Positions 34,898-45,082 of a DNA stretch of 64,000 nucleotides are shown in pieces (positions within the stretch are counted from its first letter, which is position 1; each line of letters opens with the position of its first letter). The translations under genes were made by a program, and so were the position numbers. The notes beneath the pieces are model-generated. The model did not search any database. It had not been told where the DNA came from and saw nothing but the letters and a program-made list of their open reading frames with translations. Source of the stretch: Anaerolinea sp. (lineage in GTDB: Bacteria; Chloroflexota; Limnocylindria; Limnocylindrales; CSP1-4); contig PNKK01000009.1 of NCBI GenBank assembly GCA_013822395.1, positions 16,852 through 80,851 of the forward strand. Reading direction: 5' to 3'.

Positions 34898-36400
34898 CTA
34901 CTCGGACGCCCAGCCGCGGACCCGCTCGACTGCACGCGCCCACGTCCGGCGCAGCGCGGCGCGCTGCGCCCTCGCCATCGCCGGCTCGAACCGCCGGTCG
35001 AGGGCCCAGTTCGCTTCGAGCTCCGCGGTGTCGCGCCAGAGCCCGACGGCGAGGCCAGCGAGATACGCCGCACCGAGGGCGGTCGTCTCCGTGACCATCG
35101 GCCGCTCCACCGGGACGTCGAGAAGGTCCGCCTGGAACTGCATCAGACTGTTGTTCGCCGCCGCTCCCCCGTCGGCGCGGAGCGCGGCGAGCGGCCGGCC
35201 GGTATCCGCCGCCATTGCCTCGACGACGTCGGCGACCTGCTGCGCGATCCCGTCGAGCGTGGCCCGGGCGATCTCGGCCAGGCCCGTGCCCCTCGTGATC
35301 CCGAAGACCGCGCCGCGCGCATCGGGGTCCCAGTACGGCGCTCCGAGGCCGGTGAACGCCGGCACGACCACGACCCCGCCGGTGTCCTCCACCCCGGCGG
35401 CCAGCCGCTCGACATCAGAGGACGTCTCGAACGCCCGAAGGCCGTCCCGCAGCCACTGGACGGCGGCTCCCGCCACGAAGACGGAGCCCTCGAGCGCATA
35501 CGCGACCGGGCCACCCGGCCCGAGCTGCCAGAGCACGGTCGTGAGGAGGCGGTTCCGTGACGCCACCGGCATATCCCCGACGTTGAGGAGCAGGAACGCA
35601 CCGGTCCCGTAGGTCACCTTCGCCTCGCCCGGCCGGAAGCAGGCCTGCCCGAACGTGGCGGCCTGCTGGTCGCCGGCAAGGGCGGCGATCGGGATCGGGA
35701 GGCCGAAGATCGACGCGTCCGTCTCCCCCACCACGCCGGACGATGCGACGACCTCCGGGAGCACCGCCCGGGGGACGCCCACGTGGCCGAGAAGCTGCTC
35801 GTCCCAGGCGAGCCGGCCGATGTCGAAGAGGAGCGTCCGGCTCGCGTTCGAAACGTCGGTCGCGTGGACGCGGCCGCCGGTCAGCCGCCAGGCCAGGAAC
35901 GCGTCCACGGTCCCGAAGGCAAGCTCGCCGCGCTCGGCGCGCGCTCGAAGGTCCGGCTCCGCGTCGAGGATGTGGGCGATCTTGGGACCGGAGAAATAGG
36001 CGTCGAGAGGCAGGCCCGTGCGCTCTCGGAAGCGCGGCTCCAGGCCCGCGGCGCGGAGTCGTTCGCAGGCGGGCGCGGTGATCCGGCTCTGCCAGACGAT
36101 CGCGTCGGCGACCGGCGCTCCGGTGGCCCGGTCCCAGACGATCGTCGTCTCGCGCTGGTTGGTGATCCCGAGCGCGGCGATCCGCTCCGGCCCGCCGACG
36201 CGCTCCACGACCTCGCGAGCCACGGCCAGCTGCGACCCCCAGATCGCCTCCGGGTCGTGGGTCACGTGGCCCGGCGACGGGAACGTCTGCTCGAACGGCT
36301 GCTGCGCGCTCGCGACCGGGCGGCCGTCCCGTCCGAACGCGATGGCGCGCGACGAGGTCGTGCCCTGGTCGAGTGCGAGGATGAGATCCGGCGCGGTCAT
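34898..36400 (-). CDS. glpK: Glycerol kinase
   Basis: A 500-residue FGGY kinase starting at [20 protein letters not shown]. The family motifs [39 protein letters not shown] and the ATP-site region [13 protein letters not shown] are visible; length is standard. It phosphorylates glycerol to glycerol-3-phosphate with ATP. Its ATG overlaps the glpD stop by 4 bp (ATGA), so the pair is translationally coupled. No glycerol facilitator gene is visible in the window. Confidence 0.95.
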   Translation of the reverse strand: MTAPDLILALDQGTTSSRAIAFGRDGRPVASAQQPFEQTFPSPGHVTHDPEAIWGSQLAVAREVVERVGGPERIAALGITNQRETTIVWDRATGAPVADAIVWQSRITAPACERLRAAGLEPRFRERTGLPLDAYFSGPKIAHILDAEPDLRARAERGELAFGTVDAFLAWRLTGGRVHATDVSNASRTLLFDIGRLAWDEQLLGHVGVPRAVLPEVVASSGVVGETDASIFGLPIPIAALAGDQQAATFGQACFRPGEAKVTYGTGAFLLLNVGDMPVASRNRLLTTVLWQLGPGGPVAYALEGSVFVAGAAVQWLRDGLRAFETSSDVERLAAGVEDTGGVVVVPAFTGLGAPYWDPDARGAVFGITRGTGLAEIARATLDGIAQQVADVVEAMAADTGRPLAALRADGGAAANNSLMQFQADLLDVPVERPMVTETTALGAAYLAGLAVGLWRDTAELEANWALDRRFEPAMARAQRAALRRTWARAVERVRGWASE

Positions 36401-38166
36401 GAGCCGGGGGCAGCGGCTTCCTGGGCGGGCACGTCCTGCGCGGGCACGTCCTGCGCGGCCACGTGCTTCTCCTGTGCGGCCACGTGCTTCGCGGACGCCG
36501 AAGTCGTCGCGAGGCTCCCGACCGATGCTCGCGACCCCGGGACCGCGAACTCGACGGCCGAGGATTCGAGATAGCGGTCGACCTCGGCCGCCTGGACGAC
36601 CGGGTCCCAGCCCAGCTCGGCGCCGAGGATCCCGGCGACACGCGGCGCGAAGGCCGCACCGTGGTCGGACCGCTCCTGCGCCAATCGGGTTCGACGGCTG
36701 AGCACGTCGTCGAGCGAGGCGGCGAGCTCGTCCCGCGCCGCCCACGCCACTTCCGCCTCCAGGTGGGCGACGTCGGGGGCAAGCGGGCGGAGGAGGTCGA
36801 GCTCGCGCCCGAGTGCCACGACGTCCACGGCGCGGGTCCCGTGCCGGTCCACGAGCCGCCGCGTGATCCGCTCGGTGAATCCCGTCTCGCGGGCGATCGA
36901 GGTGGCCAGCGTCGCAAGGCTCCCCAGCGGCGCCGCGCCGACGAGCGGCAGCTCGGCCGTCTCCGACGGCCGACGGCGTGCCTCATCCCGGCCAAGGACC
37001 GCATCGACGGTGTCGCGGGCCATGATCCGGTAGGTCGTGTACTTGCCACCGCCGATCCGAACGATCCCGGTCGCATCGGTCGTCACCCGGTGCTCGCGCG
37101 AGGCCTTCACGGTCGAGCCGCCGGCGTCCCCCACGAGCGGCCGAAGGCCGGCGTAGGTGGCGAGGATGTCCGCCCGCGTGAGGTCGATGTCGAGGCGGTG
37201 ATTGACGACCTCGAGGAGCTCGTCGACGTCCTCGTCGAGGGCCGTCGGGCGGGCCGGCGGCCGTTCGTCCGCATGATCGGTGGTGCCGATGATCCAGCGG
37301 TCCGGCCACGGGATGATGAAGACGACGCGACCCGGGATTCGAAGTGTCATCCCGCCTCGCGCCTGAAGCCGCTCGCGGCGGATGACGATGTGCGCCCCTC
37401 GGCTCGGGACGATCCGGCCGGCGCCCGGCACGGGCGCGAAGCGCTCCTCGGGATGGGCCGCCCAGGCGCCGGTCGCGTCCACGACCCGCTCGGCCCGGAT
37501 GTCGAGGGCCGTGCCGGTGGCCAGGTCACGGGCGCGGACCCCGATCGCGCGGGCACCGTCGAGGAGCGGCGCCACCGCCCGGACGCGCGTCGCGACAACC
37601 GCTCCCGGCCCCGTGTCCAGGGCCGTCCGCAGGACGGCGAACGCGTAGCGCGCGTCATCCTCGACGCCGTCGTGGTACTGGATCCCCGCCCGGAGACCCT
37701 TCCGGCGCAGCTGGGGCGCGAACTCGATCGCCGCGTCCGGGCGCATGTGCCGCGCGAACCCGGCCCCATGCCTCGACCCCAGGAGGTCGTACAGGAAGAT
37801 CCCGGAGCCGTAGAAGCCCTGGTGGACGAGCGGCAGGCCGTAGATCGGGAAGAGGAACGGCTCCAGGCGCACGAGGTGCGGCGCGAGGCGCAGCAGGCGC
37901 GCCCGCTCGTCCAGCGCCTCGGCGACCAGGCCGAGGTGGAGCTGCTCCAGGTAGCGCAGGCCACCGTGGATCAGGCGCGAGCTGCGACCGGACGTTCCCG
38001 CCCCGATATCCGTCTGCTCGATGAGCGCGCCCCGAAGCCCGCGGCTCGCGGCGTCGAGCAGGACGCCGGCCCCCACGATTCCACCGCCCACGACGAGGAC
38101 GTCGAAGCGCTCGGAGGCCAGGGACTCCATCGCGGCACGGCGCCGGGCCACGGCCTGGAGGGTCAT
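36397..38166 (-). CDS. glpD: Glycerol-3-phosphate dehydrogenase, FAD-dependent
   Basis: A 589-residue flavoenzyme from [13 protein letters not shown]. It has the FAD-binding [54 protein letters not shown], and the C-terminal DAO domain ([14 protein letters not shown] type). It oxidises glycerol-3-phosphate to dihydroxyacetone phosphate at the membrane, feeding quinones. The last ~25 residues are an in-frame repeat ([24 protein letters not shown]) absent from normal GlpD. Its start shares one base with the upstream small gene's stop. Confidence 0.94.
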   Translation of the reverse strand: MTLQAVARRRAAMESLASERFDVLVVGGGIVGAGVLLDAASRGLRGALIEQTDIGAGTSGRSSRLIHGGLRYLEQLHLGLVAEALDERARLLRLAPHLVRLEPFLFPIYGLPLVHQGFYGSGIFLYDLLGSRHGAGFARHMRPDAAIEFAPQLRRKGLRAGIQYHDGVEDDARYAFAVLRTALDTGPGAVVATRVRAVAPLLDGARAIGVRARDLATGTALDIRAERVVDATGAWAAHPEERFAPVPGAGRIVPSRGAHIVIRRERLQARGGMTLRIPGRVVFIIPWPDRWIIGTTDHADERPPARPTALDEDVDELLEVVNHRLDIDLTRADILATYAGLRPLVGDAGGSTVKASREHRVTTDATGIVRIGGGKYTTYRIMARDTVDAVLGRDEARRRPSETAELPLVGAAPLGSLATLATSIARETGFTERITRRLVDRHGTRAVDVVALGRELDLLRPLAPDVAHLEAEVAWAARDELAASLDDVLSRRTRLAQERSDHGAAFAPRVAGILGAELGWDPVVQAAEVDRYLESSAVEFAVPGSRASVGSLATTSASAKHVAAQEKHVAAQDVPAQDVPAQEAAAPGS

Positions 38167-38378
38167 CACGCCTCCGGCGGCCGGCGCGCGGCGACCCGCC
38201 ACAGGACGAAGACGGTCCCGACCACGATGACGGCGATCGCGACGGGCTCTCGGAAGACGACCCGCTGGACGTCGACCGGCAGGAGGCTCGTCACGACGGC
38301 CGCCCCGAGGACGGCGGCGATCGCGACGGCCGCGATCGCGAGCACCTCCAGCAGGCCGGGCTGGGAGCGCTCAGCCAC
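38166..38378 (-). CDS. Small two-helix membrane protein in the glp operon
   Basis: A 70-residue protein from a GTG with a textbook AGGAGG 7 nt upstream. Two predicted membrane helices: LLEVLAIAAVAIAAVLGAAVV and VAIAVIVVGTVFVLW, the second followed by a basic tail. It overlaps the epimerase gene by 8 bp upstream and glpD by 1 bp downstream, so it is an integral operon member. The strong ribosome site and overlaps argue it is real; function unknown. Confidence 0.68.
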   Translation of the reverse strand: MAERSQPGLLEVLAIAAVAIAAVLGAAVVTSLLPVDVQRVVFREPVAIAVIVVGTVFVLWRVAARRPPEA

Positions 38379-39174
38379 GGTCCGCCTCCTGCGGAATGCC
38401 GATCGGCGCGACGAGAACTCGGCCGGCAAGCGCGGCCCCTCGGCGGGTCAGGAGACCCGTCTTGGGCCGGTGGAAGGTGACCGTCAGGTCGGCCTGGACG
38501 ACGGGATCGGACGCGTCGCCCGAGGAGAGGTCAACCGCGGTCGGCGTGTCGACGGCGACGACCGGGATGCCCAGCCCGCGGGCCTTCGCGATGAGCTCGA
38601 CCGCGCCGCGGACGGGTTCGCGGAGGACGCCGCGCACGCCCGTCCCAAGGAGGGCATCGACGACGACCGATGCGTGATCGACGTTGGTGGCGAGGATCGC
38701 CGTGTCGCGCGCCACGGGAGTCTGCACGCGGGTCACGCGCGCCAGGCCCGTGAGGCGATCCCAGTTCCGGGCGGCGTCCAGGGTGGACGGGCGAGCCGCC
38801 GACGAGACGAGCGCCACCACGACGTCCGTTCCGTTCTCGGCGAGGCGCCGGGCGGCCACGAGTCCGTCGCCGCCGTTGTTACCCGGTCCGCACAGGATGA
38901 GGACGGGGCCCTTCCCCGCCCGGCCGGTTGCCCGGGCGATTGCATGGACCACGGCGGCGACGGCGGCCCCGGCATGCTCCATGAGCCGCTCGCCCGGCAC
39001 GCCGAGCGCCTGGGCGCGGAGGTCCGCCCCGGTCATCGCCTCGGCACCGATCGGGGGGCGCGCGGCCGCCGCGGCCCAGCGACGGCGGAGACCACGGAGA
39101 TCGAGGGAAAACAGCTCCGGGTCGTCGGCCGGCAACGGCGCGGGCACGTACGTGGAGAGGGCAGGTGCGTTCAC
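38371..39174 (-). CDS. nnrE: NAD(P)H-hydrate epimerase (YjeF N-terminal domain only)
   Basis: A 267-residue protein from a GTG at VNAPALSTYVPAP. The YjeF_N signature is clear: LMEHAGAAVAAVVH, LILCGPGNNGGDGLVAARRL, DALLGTGVRGVLREP, VVAVDTPTAVDLSSGD and TVTFHRPKTGLL. It would epimerise damaged NAD(P)HX. In many bacteria this domain is fused to the ADP/ATP-dependent dehydratase; here only the epimerase part is present, so the dehydratase must be elsewhere. A more distant in-frame start would add a low-complexity extension. Confidence 0.87.
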   Translation of the reverse strand: MNAPALSTYVPAPLPADDPELFSLDLRGLRRRWAAAAARPPIGAEAMTGADLRAQALGVPGERLMEHAGAAVAAVVHAIARATGRAGKGPVLILCGPGNNGGDGLVAARRLAENGTDVVVALVSSAARPSTLDAARNWDRLTGLARVTRVQTPVARDTAILATNVDHASVVVDALLGTGVRGVLREPVRGAVELIAKARGLGIPVVAVDTPTAVDLSSGDASDPVVQADLTVTFHRPKTGLLTRRGAALAGRVLVAPIGIPQEADRG

Positions 39175-39247
39175 GGCCGGACAAGCGTAGCGGAGCGCTG
39201 CGCGTAGCGGCGCGCTCCGCGGTCGGAGGGTTCCGCGGAGCGGAGCG

Positions 39248-40198
39248 CTACACGGTCGGCAGCCGGGCCAGCCTCGGGTCGGAGGGGTGGCGCTCGACGA
39301 GCCCGTCCATTGCCAGGCTGGCAAGGGCCGCGTCGACGGCGCCGAGGTCGTGGTCCCCGATCGGGCCGTCGAGGCGCGCCCAGGCATCGGCGGGCGCGTC
39401 GCGAAGCGCATCGAGAATCCGGCCACGGAGCCAGCGCGAGGTGGACCTGAACGGCGCCGGCGCTTCGCGAGTCGCAACTGGCCGGCGAACCCCCGGCCCC
39501 CGGCTCCGGCCTCGCACTGACGGCACCGTCCGCGGCTCCTCCGCCGTTCCCTCGAGGGCCGCCTTGCACCACGGTCGCGCCGGGCAGGCCTCGCAGCGCG
39601 GCGCTTGCCGCCAGCAGAACGTCGCACCGACGTCCATCAGGGCGTGGGTCCAGTGCCCGGGCCGTTCAGCCGGGACGCTGGCATCCGCCACGGCCTGGAG
39701 CCCCGCATCCGTGAACGCGCCCGGGCGTCCACCGACCGCACGGTTGAGCACCCGCCGGACGTTCGTGTCCACGGCACCCACCCGCCGCCCGAAAGCGAGT
39801 GCCGCCACCGCCCTGGCGGTGTACGGCCCGACCCCGGGAAGCCCCCGGAGGGCGTGCAGATCGTCCGGCACCTGCCCGCCGTGCTCTTCGACGATCGCGA
39901 TCGCCGCGCGCCGGAGTGCGGTGGCCCGCCGGTTGTAGCCCAGGCCGCGCCACGCGCGCAGGACGGCCGCCGGCGTGGCCGCGGCGAGCGACTGCAGCGT
40001 CGGGAACTCGGCGAGGAAGCGGCCCCATGCCTCGGCCGCCCGCGCTGCCTGCGTCTGCTGGGCCATCGCCTCGGACACGAGGATCGCCCACGGATCCGTC
40101 GTCGCGCGGAAGGCGAGCGGCCGGCCGTCGGTGTCGTACCAGGCGAGGACGGCGTCCCGGAGCTCGGGCGGGACCGCGGGCGCCAGCTCCCCGATCAC
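39248..40198 (-). CDS. mutY: A/G-specific adenine DNA glycosylase
   Basis: A 316-residue HhH-GPD glycosylase from a GTG overlapping the upstream ABC gene stop (GTGA). The catalytic Glu43 (VSEAMAQQTQ), the HhH motif LPGVGPYTA, catalytic Asp144 (AVDTNVRRVL) and 4Fe-4S cysteines 195, 202, 205 and 211 (C-x6-C-x2-C-x5-C) are all present. It removes adenine opposite 8-oxoguanine. The usual C-terminal NUDIX-like 8-oxoG recognition domain is absent; a ~70-residue winged-helix-like tail (RGRILDALRD... LDGPIGDHDLGAVDAAL) takes its place. It is coupled to an iron transporter. Confidence 0.92.
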   Translation of the reverse strand: MIGELAPAVPPELRDAVLAWYDTDGRPLAFRATTDPWAILVSEAMAQQTQAARAAEAWGRFLAEFPTLQSLAAATPAAVLRAWRGLGYNRRATALRRAAIAIVEEHGGQVPDDLHALRGLPGVGPYTARAVAALAFGRRVGAVDTNVRRVLNRAVGGRPGAFTDAGLQAVADASVPAERPGHWTHALMDVGATFCWRQAPRCEACPARPWCKAALEGTAEEPRTVPSVRGRSRGPGVRRPVATREAPAPFRSTSRWLRGRILDALRDAPADAWARLDGPIGDHDLGAVDAALASLAMDGLVERHPSDPRLARLPTV

Positions 40199-41388
40199 GT
40201 CGTCAGGCCCGGGGGCGGAGCATGCTCCGCAGGCGACGAGGGCGTCGCCGTCGAAGCGACGCCGATCGGTCCGGAGGGCTCCGATCCGAGGTGCTCGATC
40301 GGAAAGGCCACCGTCTCGACGTCGCGGAGGTGCAGCGAGACCAGATCGCCCACCCGCAACCGACGAACGGCGTGCCCTGCCTCGACCCAGAGCCGCTCCC
40401 CGTCCGGCGCGATCACCTCGTAGAGGATCTCGGCACCGGTGAACCGGCGGCCCAGGACCCGCCAGGCTCCGGCATCCGCAGGCCCGTCCGGCACCTCCGT
40501 CACATCGAGGTGCTCAGGACGGATGACCGCCAGGGCCCGGCCATGCGCCGACTCGGCCCGTGGACCCACCAGGCGGACCGACCCGAACCGGGTGATCGCC
40601 ACGCGCCCGTGGAGCTCGGCGCGGACGAGGTTGGCGATGCCCACGAAGGTGGCCACGAACGGGGTCGCCGGCTCGCCGTAGACGACCTCTGGCGGGTCAC
40701 TCTGTTCGATCCTGCCACGGACCATGACCGCGACCCGGTCGCCCAGCGTGAGCGCTTCGTCCTGGTCGTGCGTCACGAACACGGCGGCGGTGGCCGACGC
40801 CCGCAGGATCTCACGGACGTCGCCGCGCAGCTGCGTCCGGAGGGCCGCGTCGAGGTTCGAGAACGGCTCATCGAGGAGAACGACGTCCGGTCGCGGGGCG
40901 AGGGCCCTCGCCAGCGCCACCCGCTGCTGCATGCCGCCGGACAGCTGGTGCGGCATCCGGGCGGCCGCGTCGACGAGGTCGATCAATTCCAGCAGCTCCC
41001 GGACCCGGACGTTGCGGTCTGGGTCAGCGCGAAGCCCGTACGCGATGTTGTCGCGAACGGACAGGTGGGGGAACAGCGCGAAGTCCTGGAAGACCATGCC
41101 GACTCGTCGGCGCTCGGGTGGAACTGCCGATCCGGCACCGGCGACGCGGCGGCCGCCGATCTCGACCATCCCCGCGTCCGGCGCCTCCAGGCCGGCGATG
41201 AGACGGAGCAACGTGGTCTTTCCGCAACCTGACGGCCCGAGCACGCTCAGCATCTCGCCCGGCCGGACGTCCAGGTCCAGGCCGTCGACGGCGACGATCG
41301 AGCCGTAGGCACGGCGCAGCCCGGCGACCCGCACGGCGCTGGCGCGCTGGAGCGCCTTCGGGATCACGTCAACGAGGACGTGACTCAT
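40195..41388 (-). CDS. ABC transporter ATP-binding protein, ferric iron type
   Basis: A 397-residue ATPase of the Fbp/Pot/Mal type: Walker A GPSGCGKTT, Q-loop VFQDFALFPH, signature LSGGMQQR, Walker B VVLLDEPFSNLD and H-loop VTHDQDE. It has a C-terminal TOBE-like regulatory domain (RPEHLDVTEV, LWVEAGHAVRRLRVGD). With the permease and binding protein it forms an importer, energised in the cytoplasm. It overlaps the permease by 4 bp and mutY by 3 bp. Iron specificity is inferred from the binding protein. Confidence 0.9.
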   Translation of the reverse strand: MSHVLVDVIPKALQRASAVRVAGLRRAYGSIVAVDGLDLDVRPGEMLSVLGPSGCGKTTLLRLIAGLEAPDAGMVEIGGRRVAGAGSAVPPERRRVGMVFQDFALFPHLSVRDNIAYGLRADPDRNVRVRELLELIDLVDAAARMPHQLSGGMQQRVALARALAPRPDVVLLDEPFSNLDAALRTQLRGDVREILRASATAAVFVTHDQDEALTLGDRVAVMVRGRIEQSDPPEVVYGEPATPFVATFVGIANLVRAELHGRVAITRFGSVRLVGPRAESAHGRALAVIRPEHLDVTEVPDGPADAGAWRVLGRRFTGAEILYEVIAPDGERLWVEAGHAVRRLRVGDLVSLHLRDVETVAFPIEHLGSEPSGPIGVASTATPSSPAEHAPPPGLTT

Positions 41389-43034
41389 CGCGGGCGCTCT
41401 TCGGCTCGCAGCAGCAAGGCGACCGTTCCCGCAGACAGCGCCACGAGGATGGCGGCAGGTGCGGCGGCTCGAGCGTAGAACCCCTCCGAGGCGGCGCCCC
41501 AGATCTCCGTTGCGAGGGTGTCGAACCCGATCGGGCCGAGCAGGAGCGCCATCGGCAATTCCTTGACGGTGGTGAGGAAGACGAGCGCGCCACCGGCGAC
41601 CAGGGCGGGCCGCAGCAACGGTAACGTGAGCTGGAGGAACGCGCGGACCGGGCCATCTCCAAGCGTCCGGCCAGCCTCCTCGAGACGCGGACCGACGCCC
41701 ACCAGCGCCGTCCGCACCGAGCCCACGGCCTGGGGCAGGAAGCGGACCGCATAGGCGATCACCAGCAGGGCCAGGGTCTGGTAGAGCAGGGGCACGCTGG
41801 ACGTGGCGATGAACACGACGGCCAGGGCGATCACGATGCCCGGCAGGGCGTACCCGGTGAACGTGGCCCGCTCGATGATCGTGGCGAGCCGAGACGGGTA
41901 GCGTGCCACGAGAAGAGCGACCGGGACGACCAGCACGACCGAGCCGATGGCGGCTGCCGCCCCGACCGTGAACGAGTTCAGCGCCCCGTCGGCCGCGAAC
42001 CGGAGGATCGCCCCCTGGCTGACGCCGCGAACCAGCCACCAGGCGATGGTGCCGGTCGGAATCGCCAGCGCGAGGAGGACGACCGTCGAACAGAACGCGA
42101 GCGCCGGCCAGCGCCAGCGACCCAGCGGGACAACCGTCGCCGGTCGGCGAGAGGCCCGAACAGGACCGGCGTAAGCTCCCGCGCGACGGCGAAGTCGCCC
42201 TTCGCCCCAGGTCACGAGCAGCGTCAGGGCGATCAGCATGAGCGCCAGGATCGCCGCCAGGGCCCGATCGAACGATGCTCGGTACTGGACGTAGATGGCC
42301 CGGCTGAAGCTGTCGAACTGGAGCAATGAGACAGCCCCGAAGTCGGCCAACGCGTACAGCACGGCCAGCAGGCCGCCAGCCGCGATCGCCGGGATCAGGA
42401 TCGGCAGGGTGACCCGACGGAAGACCGTCAGGCGTCGGTCGCCGAGCAGGCGCGCCGCCTCCTCGGCAGCCGGATCCGTCTGAAGGAGCGCAGCCCGAGT
42501 CGACAGCAGGACATACGGATAGGCCGCAAGGACCAGGACGAGGGTGGCCCCGAACAGGCCGCCGATCGAAGGCAGGCGCTCGACGCCGAGCGGCGCAAGC
42601 ATGCCCTGAAGGGCACCGCGCGGACCGAATGCGGCGATGAAGGCAAAGCCTATGACGTATGACGGGATCGCCAGCGGAACGGCTACCAGGACCGCCCAGA
42701 GCCGGCGACCCGGAAGGTCCGTCCGAGTCGTCAGCCAGGCCAGCGGGACGCCCACCACGATCGTCCCACCGCCGACGAGGAGCGCCAGCGCCACGGTCGA
42801 GGCGGCAACCTGGAAGGTCCGCGGCCGAAGCACGAGATCGAGTGCCGCCACATCCGCTCCCACGGCCCGGACCATCAGGTAGGCCACCGGCAGCAGGGCG
42901 AGTCCGGCGATCAGCAGGCAGGCGACGAGCAGTGGCAGCGGGGCCCCCGGGGCCGTCACGGCCGGGGCGCCCCGGCCGCCGTCGCGCGGTGGCCGACCGG
43001 GGCGGCCCCGCCTCAGCGATTCGACACCGAGCAT
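41385..43034 (-). CDS. ABC transporter permease, FbpB-type double-domain
   Basis: A 549-residue membrane protein with ~12 helices and two copies of the permease domain, as in FbpB/AfuB. EAA-like loops are visible as EEAARLLGDRRLTVFRRVTLPIL and EEAGRTLGDGPVRAFLQLTLPLL (each with the conserved Gly). It forms the channel for the imported metal. The start at MLGVESLRRG is chosen because upstream in-frame sequence overlaps the binding-protein gene; the ATP-binding gene overlaps its stop by 4 bp. Confidence 0.9.
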   Translation of the reverse strand: MLGVESLRRGRPGRPPRDGGRGAPAVTAPGAPLPLLVACLLIAGLALLPVAYLMVRAVGADVAALDLVLRPRTFQVAASTVALALLVGGGTIVVGVPLAWLTTRTDLPGRRLWAVLVAVPLAIPSYVIGFAFIAAFGPRGALQGMLAPLGVERLPSIGGLFGATLVLVLAAYPYVLLSTRAALLQTDPAAEEAARLLGDRRLTVFRRVTLPILIPAIAAGGLLAVLYALADFGAVSLLQFDSFSRAIYVQYRASFDRALAAILALMLIALTLLVTWGEGRLRRRAGAYAGPVRASRRPATVVPLGRWRWPALAFCSTVVLLALAIPTGTIAWWLVRGVSQGAILRFAADGALNSFTVGAAAAIGSVVLVVPVALLVARYPSRLATIIERATFTGYALPGIVIALAVVFIATSSVPLLYQTLALLVIAYAVRFLPQAVGSVRTALVGVGPRLEEAGRTLGDGPVRAFLQLTLPLLRPALVAGGALVFLTTVKELPMALLLGPIGFDTLATEIWGAASEGFYARAAAPAAILVALSAGTVALLLRAEERPR

Positions 43035-43059
43035 CGTCGTCGCCCCGTGGTGACCGGGC

Positions 43060-44148
43060 CTACAGGACCCCGGCCTCCTGGATGAGCCGCAGCGTACCCG
43101 CCAGATCGGCCAGATCCGAGAGGTCGATGTCCGGCGCCGCGATCTCGGCCAATGGCACCAGTCGCGGGTCGGCCGGAACGCCCACCACGAGTGGGTACTC
43201 GTAGGTCTCTCCGGCAAAGTACTCCTGACTCTCCGCGGTCAGCAGGTAATCGATGAAGGCCTGGGCCGCAGACGGATTCGGGGCGGTCGTCAGGATGCCG
43301 GCGCCGGCCACATTGACCAGCGCGCCGATGTCACCGTTCGGCAGGAACTGGTTACGGACCGGGAACGTGTCGCCCTGCTCGGCCAGCTGACGCATCAGGT
43401 AGTAGTGGTTGACGAAGCCGACCTCGACCTCGCCTGCCGCGATGGCGGCGAGGATGGCGTCGTTGCCGTCGTAGACCTTCGGTTCGTTGGCCTGGATGCC
43501 CTCCAGCCAGGCCTTCGCGGCCTCGTCGCCGCGGAGCACGCGGAAGGCCGTCACGAACGCCTGGAACGACCCGTTGGTGGGCGCCCACCCGATCCGGCCC
43601 TTCCAGATCGGGTCCGTGTAACCGAGGATGGACGTCGGCAGATCGGCCTCGGTCAGGACGCGCGTGTCGTAGGCGACCACGCGGGCGCGGCCGGAGACAC
43701 CCACCCACACGCCGTCGGGCGAGCGGAAGCGCCGATCCACGCGGTCCAGGGTTGCGTTGGGTAGCCCGGCCAGCCGGCCCTCGGCGGCCAGCGCTCCCAG
43801 CGCCCCGGCGTCCTGCGCGAAGAAGACGTCGGCGGGCGAGGCGTCGCCCTCTTCCAGGATCGTGGCGGAAAGCTCGGAGGTGCCCGCGTACTTGACCTTG
43901 ACGTCCAGGCCGGTCGCCGCGCGGAACCGGTCGACGAGCGGGCCGACCAGCGATTCGCTTCGACCTGAATAGATCGTGACGCTTCCCGACGGCGACGCCG
44001 ACGGCGACGTCGGCGTGGATGGCATGGCCGACGACGTCTGGAGGGGCTCGCTCGACGGCAGGGCGCTCGAAGCCGAGCCGCCGCAGGCCGCGGCCAGCAG
44101 GACAGCTGCCAGGGCGCCACCCAGGGCACGGGGGAATGACGATCGCAC
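43060..44148 (-). CDS. Ferric iron ABC transporter substrate-binding lipoprotein
   Basis: A 362-residue lipoprotein (signal GGALAAVLLAAACGGS, lipobox AAAC) followed by a Ser/Thr/Pro linker and a type II periplasmic-binding fold. The start VTIYSGRSE, GLDVKVKYAGTSEL and ADVFFAQDAGALGAL match FbpA/AfuA proteins, and the NHYYLMR motif carries the paired tyrosines that bind Fe(III). It delivers iron to the permease. It is first in a long minus-strand operon and lies 144 bp downstream of hemQ, consistent with iron supply for heme. Confidence 0.92.
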   Translation of the reverse strand: MRSSFPRALGGALAAVLLAAACGGSASSALPSSEPLQTSSAMPSTPTSPSASPSGSVTIYSGRSESLVGPLVDRFRAATGLDVKVKYAGTSELSATILEEGDASPADVFFAQDAGALGALAAEGRLAGLPNATLDRVDRRFRSPDGVWVGVSGRARVVAYDTRVLTEADLPTSILGYTDPIWKGRIGWAPTNGSFQAFVTAFRVLRGDEAAKAWLEGIQANEPKVYDGNDAILAAIAAGEVEVGFVNHYYLMRQLAEQGDTFPVRNQFLPNGDIGALVNVAGAGILTTAPNPSAAQAFIDYLLTAESQEYFAGETYEYPLVVGVPADPRLVPLAEIAAPDIDLSDLADLAGTLRLIQEAGVL

Positions 44149-44218
44149 GTGGGAGCCTCCGGGGAGTTGTGGGGAGACGCTTGACGCGCGGATGCTACGT
44201 GACGGTGCCGCTTCTGGT

Positions 44219-44252
44219 CAAGTGCCCTTGCATTTCAATCACAAGTGCCCTT
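44219..44252. promoter_or_regulatory. Direct repeat upstream of the iron-uptake operon
   Basis: CAAGTGCCCTT occurs at 44219-44229 and 44242-44252, 23 bp apart, flanking an AT-rich patch (GCATTTCAATCA) upstream of the FbpA-like gene. It is a candidate promoter/operator for iron control; I recognise no Fur, IdeR or DtxR consensus. Confidence 0.45.
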
Positions 44253-44292
44253 TCGTCGCCCGCGTCCGTCGGCATCGGCAAGCGGGGATGGT

Positions 44293-45030
44293 TCAGCCGC
44301 GCTCGGTCAGACCCGGACCCGTACGGTGTCGCTCCGTGGCGGCCGTCGGATGGTCACCCCGGGCGGCCCCGAGCAACTCCCGGATCTCATCGAGTGGCCG
44401 GTGGACGCCCATGAGGATCGGTGTGTCGCGGACGGTGGAGCGGCGCCCATCCGTGCCCCGCAGGTCACGCACGAGGTCGGAGAACGACGGCAGATCGTCC
44501 GTCTCGTAGGCCACCACGAAATCCTGGTCGTCGAGGCCGAAGGAGTACGCGAGCAACTGGCGCACCTGCGGGTAGTTATGCCCGACCTTCATGTGCTCGT
44601 TCATCGCACCCTGCCGCACCTCGCGGGAGGACAGGTACCAGTCGGTCGACTTCGTGAACGGGTAGACGATGAGGTATCGCGAGCGCTCCCCCTCGAACAG
44701 GGACTGCTCCTGGCTCGTGGGCCTGGCGACGTATTGGGACTCCCGGATCAGGCCGACGAAGCTCTCCCGTACGTTCAGCCAGGCCCCCAGCTCGGACCGC
44801 AGGAGCCGGGCCGCGGCCTCCTCCAGGGCGTCGATGCTCGGCGCAAGCCGCCATACCAGGACGTCGATCCCGGGCTTCATCCCGATGAGCGAGTACACAT
44901 GCGACACGACCGCCGGATCGGCGTTGATCGCGGACGCGAAGTGTGAGGCCGTGGCGGCGCGCTGCTCGGCCGGCAGGCGGCGCCACGACGGATCGAGACC
45001 GAGCGCGAGGGCCTGCACGTAGTCGCTCAT
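44293..45030 (-). CDS. hemQ: Coproheme decarboxylase, chlorite-dismutase family
   Basis: A 245-residue Cld-fold protein from MSDYVQALALGLDPSW with a GAGG site just upstream. By alignment from memory with HemQ of Geobacillus, Tyr123 and Lys127 (VYPFTKSTDWY) are the catalytic Tyr and substrate Lys, and His146 (MNEHMKVG) is the proximal heme ligand. It converts coproheme III to heme b by two oxidative decarboxylations, the last step of the coproporphyrin-dependent pathway. The Arg that distinguishes chlorite dismutase is not evident. It is divergent from the MerR gene that leads the heme operon. Confidence 0.9.
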   Translation of the reverse strand: MSDYVQALALGLDPSWRRLPAEQRAATASHFASAINADPAVVSHVYSLIGMKPGIDVLVWRLAPSIDALEEAAARLLRSELGAWLNVRESFVGLIRESQYVARPTSQEQSLFEGERSRYLIVYPFTKSTDWYLSSREVRQGAMNEHMKVGHNYPQVRQLLAYSFGLDDQDFVVAYETDDLPSFSDLVRDLRGTDGRRSTVRDTPILMGVHRPLDEIRELLGAARGDHPTAATERHRTGPGLTERG

Positions 45031-45082
45031 TCGACATCCTCGGGTGACCGGATCCGGCGAGCGGCGCGAGCGCGCAACGCTC

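Noticed and set aside
36463..39207. A 914-codon plus-strand frame opposite glpK/glpD/nnrE
   Set aside because: Antisense shadow of three well-supported genes; no motifs and highly charged composition.
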